In this document: one piece after another, positions 58,601 to 64,000 of the stretch | How positions within the stretch are numbered: position 1 is the stretch's first letter | Layout of the letters: every line of letters starts with the position of its first letter | Source: Haematococcus lacustris | Taxonomy: Eukaryota > Chlorophyta > Chlorophyceae > Chlamydomonadales > Haematococcaceae | Direction: 5' to 3' | Assembly: GCA_030144725.1 (NCBI GenBank) | Contig: JASKMD010000014.1 | Span: forward strand, 3,830,101-3,894,100 | Length of the DNA: 64,000 nt | Translations under genes and position numbers: made by a program | The notes under the pieces: model-generated | The model's input: only the letters and a program-made list of their open reading frames with translations | The model's database searches: none | What the model was told of the DNA's origin: nothing

Positions 58601-60494
58601 ATCCACTGGCAACATGGTCACCGATCCCTTCCCTGCCGTGCCTGTAATCATGGTCATGAACAGCCCCAACGCACCCGGCGCCTGCAGCAATCCCCCTCCC
58701 CCACCATCCAGCCCCCCCTCCCCTCCTACCCCCCCCTCCCCCCCCTCGCCCAGCCCCCCTCCCTCCCCCAGCCCCCCTCCTCCCAGCCCCTCCCCCCCGC
58801 CTCCCTCACCCACGCCCCCCTCCCCTCCCCTGCCCAACTGTGCCATCCGTGTGTCGATGACCCGAGCCTCCACCACACCCATGGGCATGGACCTGACCAG
58901 CTTTCTGCAAGTGCTCAACACGCTGTTTGTCACGTTGCTGCCATCACCTCGCCCTTATGACATCTCCCCTGCACCCCCTGAGACCTTCACCCCCTACCCA
59001 CCCAACACTGCCACCACCTTCACCGCTGTGCTGGCCCTGACCAACGTGACCCAGCTGGCGCCCTTTTACTTGTTCGTGACCAGCAGACCTCAACTGGTGT
59101 CCTTCATCGCCTCCACTCGCACCCCTGTGCTGAGCTGTGCGGACACCATCACCTTCTCCGACCTGTGTGGCAGCAGCACCAACCTGACCTACTCTGGTAG
59201 CAGCGCTGGGGGGGCCACCGTGCTGGCTGGCTTCAGCTCGTGCTCCCCCCCACCCCCCTTCCCACCCCCACCCCCTCTGAGCCCCCCTCCCCCTCCCCCT
59301 CCTCCCCCCTCCCCGGCCCCCCCTCCCTCCCCCTCCCCTCCTCCCTTCCCCCTTCCCCCTTCTCCCCCAACCCCCCCCTCTCCCTCCCCTGCACCCTCCC
59401 CTCCCCCTTCCCCCTCCCCTCCCCCCCCTCCCCCCCCCGCTGGCATCTTCAGCGTGCAGGTCGACCTGGACACCAACCAGTTCTCCTCCCCCGACGTGAT
59501 CCCCACGGTGCTCGACTTCCCCTCCATCAGCAACACGGTGTACAACCTGTTCCGCCTGCAGCAGCTGGACGCCAACATTTTGCCCCGCAACCTGCCCAGC
59601 AACGTCATCACCAGCGGCAACGTGCCATTTGGCTCGCCCGGCTTTGGCAGCATCACTGAGACCACGGTGGGCTCGCTGGCTACCATCAGCACCATGGTGC
59701 GCAACTTTGAGGACATGGTCGCCTTCTTCGTCGTCACGGCCACCATCCCCTGCGGCTCAGTGGTGACTGCCACCGGCACAGCGGGCGTGGACCTTGTGAG
59801 GACCTTCAGCTGTGGCACACCCAAGACCCAAGCACTGTGCTGCCCCCCACCCACCCCTGTGCGCTCCCCTTCCCCCTTCCCCCCTCCCCCCAAGTCACCC
59901 CCCCCTCCCCCTCCCCCTTCACCCTCCCCTCCCCCGCCTCCCCCTCCTCCCTCCCCCTCCCCCCCGATCATCACTGTGGCGCCCTCCCCACCTGTGCCTG
60001 TGGCCTCTCCCCCTCCCCCAACCACCCAGCAGTACGAGTTCTACATTTCCACCCCTGTCACTCTCAGCCCACCCCTCCAAGGAAGCACAATTGACATCGT
60101 GACCGAGGACCTGTGCAATCTCTTCCAGCGCGAGGTGCAGCTTGCCCTGCTCAGACTGTCGCCAAACCCACCCCAGGTCGACCAGGCCTACCTGCTGCCT
60201 AACGGCATGCGCTTCAATGGCTGCGGCGTAGTCAACCTGTCCACTGCGGGGCCGTCTCGTGTGTTCCTCAAGGCGTTCCTGAGGCTGACCACCGCCCAGC
60301 TGGACGCCCTCATGGGTGCCCAGAGCTACATCCGCTCAAACGCCTTCATCCGCGGCGCCAACGTGTTCTGCCGCTCCACCATGGTGTTCAAGGCCCCGAA
60401 CAATGGCGCTACGCTGTTGACCCTGGCAGCAGGAGTGGTGCCTGGCCTTGCCCCGGGGTCGGGCGTCTGCGCCACCACCCTGCCTCCTCCCTGA
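55684..60494 (+). CDS. Pherophorin-like Pro-rich extracellular matrix glycoprotein
   Basis: The start is the ATG at 55684, which begins a signal peptide (MARSALLAAVLTTTLAFVAA). Exons 55684-56166, 56348-56527, 56653-56960 and 57139-60494 join in frame. The mature protein alternates Cys-containing globular blocks with Pro/Ser spacers: a long N-terminal block to about 57815, then blocks starting near 57970, 58490, 58840, 59450 and 60030. Spacers are PPSPP, SPPPP and PPPPP types, typical hydroxyproline-rich rods. N-glycosylation-type sites (NVT, NLT, NAT) are frequent. This plan is that of pherophorins and related cell-wall/ECM proteins of volvocine algae, secreted and O-glycosylated. Odd: a 1-nt frame change between about 57905 and 57935 in a C-run is needed to link the first and later blocks, probably an indel or base-call error. 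The pherophorin domain match is by layout rather than by strict motif. Confidence 0.75.
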
Positions 60495-60785
60495 GCTTTG
60501 TTCAGGCATTTCGAGCTGGATGGGCTTTGCCGGTCTGGTCTGGTTGCCAAGGGCATCTGGGCTAGGTCTGCTGCCACCGCTCTCGGGCCTGGTTGGACAC
60601 AGCAGATGTGTCACACAACAGTTGCTCAGTCGTTATTCCTCTGCGGCGCCTGATCAAGACATCTAGTCCTTATTGATCTGTCATGAACCTTCGTCCTCCT
60701 GCAGCCAGGCGTTTGTTGGGACCTTCACTAGTCACAACTAGCGGCTGTAGGTTTGGCTGCATGTGCCAGACACCATCTGTCCAAC
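60495..60785. other. 3' region of the pherophorin-like gene
   Basis: No open frame. The first TGTAA, the usual volvocine polyadenylation signal, after the stop is at about 60827-60831. That may belong to the adjacent LINE fragment, so the true 3' end is unclear. Confidence 0.3.
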
Positions 60786-61228
60786 TTAATCCGTCGTTGC
60801 TTCCATGCAGGTTGGGTGCACTCTAATGTAATGCTCCTCAGTTCTGACAATGGTCTGGACGTGCTCAGCTTCACGCATCAAAAGCCTCAGTCCTAACCCT
60901 TGCCCGATCCTTTCAGATAGGAGGCTTACACCGCTCAAGCCGTCAGCCGTCAGGCTGCTTGGCCGCCCTCCCCCTCTGGGGGTTCGGGACTTTCTGTAAC
61001 GCTCTTCAAAGCAAGGTGCACAAACAAAGGTGCACATGGGCTCAACATGAAGTCATGCAAGTTCTCATTATTGTTCTGTAAGGTCATGGCAAACTCCGGC
61101 TGCTCCCTGATGGAACTCGTGGCAGCGCACTCATAGATGAAATGCATGGCGTCATCCACTACCCCCTCTGTGCATCTGGTGCATGTGCGAGCAATGAAAG
61201 TTACCCCCTCAAACCGAGCCTTCTCCAC
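60786..61228 (-). pseudogene. L1-type LINE ORF2 C-terminal fragment
   Basis: The minus strand reads FEGVTFIARTCTRCTEGVVD DAMHFIYECAATSSIREQPE, i.e. C-x2-C then H-x4-C, the zinc-knuckle-like motif at the C-terminus of many LINE ORF2 proteins. It continues with APLFVHLALKSVTESPEPPE. A second frame (60786-61037) continues after a shift. It lies immediately downstream, in element orientation, of the 293-bp repeat at 61306-61598. Confidence 0.55.
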
Positions 61229-61305
61229 CCCCAGACCGCTGTGCCTAACCTGAACCTAGTCAGGCTCGTGCGAACGTGCTGCAAATTGTCATTGTAGGAT
61301 CTCCA

Positions 61306-61598
61306 TGCAGGATCTTGTGAGATTTGAATTTGCATCGTCTTGAGAGGAGTCCAGATGGTGTTTCAACACTGGTTTACGGAGTTAACAACAGACCCACATT
61401 GTAAGCACAATCATCTAACGCTGTCTCTACAGAACATCGAGTTGCAGCCTCCCGGCCGCCATCGCATCTGATCTTCCCTGGACGAGTGTCGTTCACCGCG
61501 TCGCGTCCTTGAAGAGTACGCTACCAATAGTAGTAGTCTAGCAACGCGTCAAATCAGCTACTGTTGTGTTGTCGCTGTAGTGCCGCCAGCCGTGCAAG
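61306..61598 (-). repeat. 293-bp repeat, copy 2
   Basis: Near-identical partner of 53280-53572, 8.03 kb away in the same orientation, on the other side of the pherophorin-like gene. Confidence 0.9.
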
Positions 61599-61953
61599 TC
61601 AGGTGTCCCCAACTAACAGAAAATGACAGGAAACTGACCCCTGGTAATCAAAACGACGCCGCGTCTCAGCCACGTGGTTTCTATTTATGTATCGCACATC
61701 CCTGGATAGAGGACTCTTTCAGCTATGCGGTGCAGCTTGTATCATTAAATACTGTGCAGTGTACTGGGTGCTATGGCGGCTCAAATCTTCACATTCAAAT
61801 CCGTGCACTTTTTGCTCATGCGGGCCTCGCCGCGAGAGACCGCCGCGACCGACGTGGCCCAGGAGCACCTGCACATAGTGAGGGACAGTCGCCGCAGTCA
61901 AAACGGCTCACATGGCATGCCAAACCGATGTAACAACGCCCCTCCACCCATGC
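61599..61953. other. No gene seen
   Basis: Unique sequence of about 350 bp with only short open frames. Confidence 0.4.
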
Positions 61954-62650
61954 TCAGCAATATGCAAGGTTGCTGCGATGCTTGACCCCTTCGTGAGCAG
62001 TACTGTTGGCCTGGCCACTCTGCAATGCCTCACAAGGTGTGTATGCCATTGCTATGTTACCTTCCTCGACATGTTGGGTCCGATCCCTCCCGCCCGCCCC
62101 CCGCTTGCGTGTCGAGCTCGTGTTCAGCTCCGCTGTGGCCCCCTGCTGCTCAGATGAAGGGGTGAGCATGCCAGGGGCGGCACCAGCACCAGCTGCCAGC
62201 TGCTGCCAGGGGGGGGCAGCAGGAGGGGTGGGCAGCCCAGGAGCGGCACCAGCAGCAGCTGCCAGCTGCTGCCAGGGGGGGGCAGCAGGAGGGGTGGGCA
62301 GCCCAGGAGCGGCACCAGCAGCAGCTGCCAGCTGCTGCCAGGGGGGGGCAGCAGGAGGGGTGGGCAGCCCAGCACCAGTACCAGCACCAGCACCAGCACC
62401 AGGACCTGCACCTGCCCCCTGCTCATCCCCTTGCAAGCTCGGCCCCGGTGTGGGCTCAGGTGGGCTCGGCTCCGGTGTGGGCTGCACTGTTGTGCCACCA
62501 GGTCTGCCATGGGTGTCAAGTCGGCTGCAGTTGCTGTCAGCCCACCGCCGCAGGACCTCAATAGAAACACCTGTTTGCTTTAAGATCTGTCGTTGTTAGC
62601 CCTCCTTGCTGTAGCTTTTAGGCCGTTAGGGCAGTGCAGATAACCAGCTC
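61954..62650 (-). pseudogene. Decayed relative of the coiled-coil gene at 51.1-52.0 kb
   Basis: The minus strand reads [15 protein letters not shown] (near 62640-62600), then a stop, then VSIEVLRRWADSNCSRLDTH GRPGGT (62575-62500). This parallels [15 protein letters not shown] and [26 protein letters not shown] in the 51 kb gene, with the coiled-coil part missing. A Pro/Ala-rich tail with a 22-residue repeat follows. The gap and stop suggest a deleted, non-functional copy, or an unrecognised intron. Confidence 0.55.
62170..62370. repeat. 66-bp tandem repeat, three copies
   Basis: CTGCCAGCTGCTGCC starts at 62193, 62259 and 62325, exactly 66 bp apart. On the minus strand each encodes a 22-residue unit (GLPTPPAAPPWQQLAAAAGA). 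Confidence 0.93.
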
Positions 62651-62699
62651 TTGGTGAACTATTCAGGGCTTGAAGGTGAGCACGCTGCAGGCTGCGCCC

Positions 62700-63110
62700 C
62701 ATTGGGGTGGGCTGGAGTTGCTAGGGCCGGGACAAGGAGGGAGGGGGAGGTGGGTGGAGGAGGGGGCTGGGATTGGAAGGGGTTAGCAGGGGTGGGAGGG
62801 CAGGGGGGGGGCTGGGAGGGGGTGGGAGGGGGTGGGAGGGGGTGGGAGGGGGGTGGGAGGGGGGGGGTGGGGTTGGGAGGGGGTAGCGGGGGTGGGAGGG
62901 AAAGGGGGGGGCTGGGAGGGGGTGGGAGGGGGGGTGGAGTGCGGGGCTGAGGTTGGGAGGGGGTGGCGGGGGTGGGAGGGCAGTGAGGGGGCTGGGAGGG
63001 GATGAGAGGGGGTGGGAGGGGGGGTTGGAGGGCCGGGCTGGGGTTGAGAGTGGGTGAGAGGAGGTAAGAAGGCGATGCTGGGCTGGGGAGGGGGGGGGGC
63101 TGCAAGGGGC
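62700..63110. repeat. GGTGGGAGGGG low-complexity tract
   Basis: Degenerate GGGTGGGAGG units with longer periodicity around GGGCTGGGAGGGGGTGGGAG. No gene. Confidence 0.85.
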
Positions 63111-63181
63111 AGTGTCGGATGGGCTAATCATTCCTGCAAGGCAAAGTCGGGTCACGCCAATGTCATTTTAAGCAGGCCTGA

Positions 63182-63857
63182 TCAACTGATTGCCATGCTT
63201 TCTTCTCCAGCAGGGCGACCTGGTGCCACAGTCTTGGCTGTTGTCTGGCCGGGGCCCGCTGCTGCTGCTGTTGCTGCTGCACTGCGCTGCACCTGGTTAG
63301 GCGAGGCGGGGCGGCTGCCCGGCGCAGTTGTCATCCCCGGAGCCTTGCCGGCTGGTGCCTGGTTAGGCCCCCCTGCTGCTGCTGCTGCTGCACTGCACTG
63401 CACCTGGTTAGGCGAGGCGGGGCAGCTGCCCGGCGCAGTTGTCTTCCCCGGAGCCTTGCCGGCTGGTGCCTGGTTAGGCCCCCCTGCTGCTGCTGCTGCT
63501 GCACTGCGTTGCGCCCGGTTAGGGGGGGGGGGGCGGGGGAGGGGTAGGGTCTGCAGGCTGGTTGTCCTCTTCCATTGCTGCGGCAGCCGCTGCCGCACCC
63601 TGTTGCTGCTGTTGATGCTGCTGTTGCTGTTGACGGGTGGCGATGGACCTTGGTAGGAGAAAAGCTGCAGGCTGGTCGGCAGCCGCATACTCACAGGCTG
63701 CCTCAATGCTGCACTCATCCATGCTCTTCAGGTCTGGCTTGGTGAGGTTGGGTATGTGGACAAACAACGGGTAGGTAATCTGCTTCCCCTTCCAGGTGGT
63801 GATGATGGCTGTGCGTGACTTGTTGCACTCAAAGCGCATGCCATGTATAGGGGATCG
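63182..63857 (-). pseudogene. L1-like ORF1 fragment, second copy (5'-truncated)
   Basis: From 63857 the minus strand matches the C-terminal block of the copy at 54 kb (MRFECNKSRTAIITTWKGKQ, then LFVHIPNLTKPDLKSMDECS). The SMDECSIEAACEY region is in frame here where the other copy lost 2 nt. A G-run near 63523 shifts the frame before the repeat tail. The tail carries two extra 111-bp (37-residue) units (period checked at 63301 and 63412) absent from the other copy, and ends in ...GRPAGEESMAIS. Upstream similarity stops abruptly at about 63857. Confidence 0.65.
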
Positions 63858-64000
63858 CTGTAACAGTTGTACGGCGCATGCAAGTGTGATGCTGGCCATA
63901 AGGTACTCTGAACCCTGTAAAGGGGACAGTGGGTTCACAGCCCAACGAGCTACCCCGCTCTAAGCTCGTGTACATGGCATTTAGGCTAGGTCATCCTGTG
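63858..64000. other. Window end, nothing recognised
   Basis: About 140 bp of unique sequence beyond the truncation point of the ORF1-like fragment. Confidence 0.3.

Overview
The window reads as nuclear DNA of a green alga, most likely in the Chlamydomonadales. It is GC-rich. Genes have short GT-AG introns, many with a TGCAG-type acceptor. There is a pherophorin-like cell-wall glycoprotein gene with Pro/Ser spacers. The LINE carries both an APE-type and a restriction-like endonuclease, an architecture described as Dualen/RandI in Chlamydomonas. The species cannot be named from the sequence. Host-gene density is very low; almost everything is transposable elements nested in one another plus large tandem arrays, as expected of a heterochromatic or subtelomere-like region.

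Region by region. 25-12577 (minus) is an apparently complete 12.55 kb LINE bounded by a perfect 15-bp target-site duplication. Its single open reading frame of about 4,070 codons encodes, in order: a repeat-rich N-terminal part, a 2A-type ribosome-skipping motif (DVEANPGP), two Josephin-like cysteine protease domains, an APE endonuclease, reverse transcriptase, a PHD finger, RNase H, a CCHC knuckle and a restriction-like endonuclease. The LINE has cut into the last visible exon of a many-exon Ulp1/C48 protease gene (12593-16600, minus). That gene is divergent from a multi-exon Tnp2/CACTA-like transposase gene (16705-about 31360, plus). I infer the two are genes of one large DNA transposon. An intron of the transposase gene holds element A (18633-28409). 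A has about 90-bp terminal inverted repeats, a 2-bp target duplication and huge inverted subterminal satellites. A in turn contains element B (24475-28317), built the same way with a different satellite. Another intron of the transposase gene contains TTAGGG-type telomere-like repeats.

31.4-36 kb is satellite and G-rich low-complexity DNA. 36124-38998 and 39062-40933 are two PIF/Harbinger-like elements, one with a DDE transposase and one lacking its catalytic core. Both are inserted with exact 3-bp target duplications into a host repeat, and the uninterrupted copy of that repeat lies inverted at 46.4 kb. 41-49.4 kb holds more arrays and the right ends of two further CACTC-terminated elements. 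49406-50476 is the integrase/chromodomain end and 3' LTR of a Ty3/gypsy chromovirus. 51.1-53.1 kb has an unrecognised coiled-coil gene with a decayed relative at 62 kb. 53.5-54.9 kb and 63.2-63.9 kb are two damaged copies of an L1-like ORF1. Between them lies the one clear host gene, a five-block pherophorin-like glycoprotein (55684-60494) with an apparent 1-nt frameshift in a poly-proline tract.

The most interesting system is the LINE: an intact reading frame, perfect target duplication, two endonucleases, and a 2A motif followed directly by a protease domain, which suggests the 4,070-residue product is divided both during and after translation. Second is the family of CACTC-ended elements whose subterminal regions have grown into kilobase satellites.
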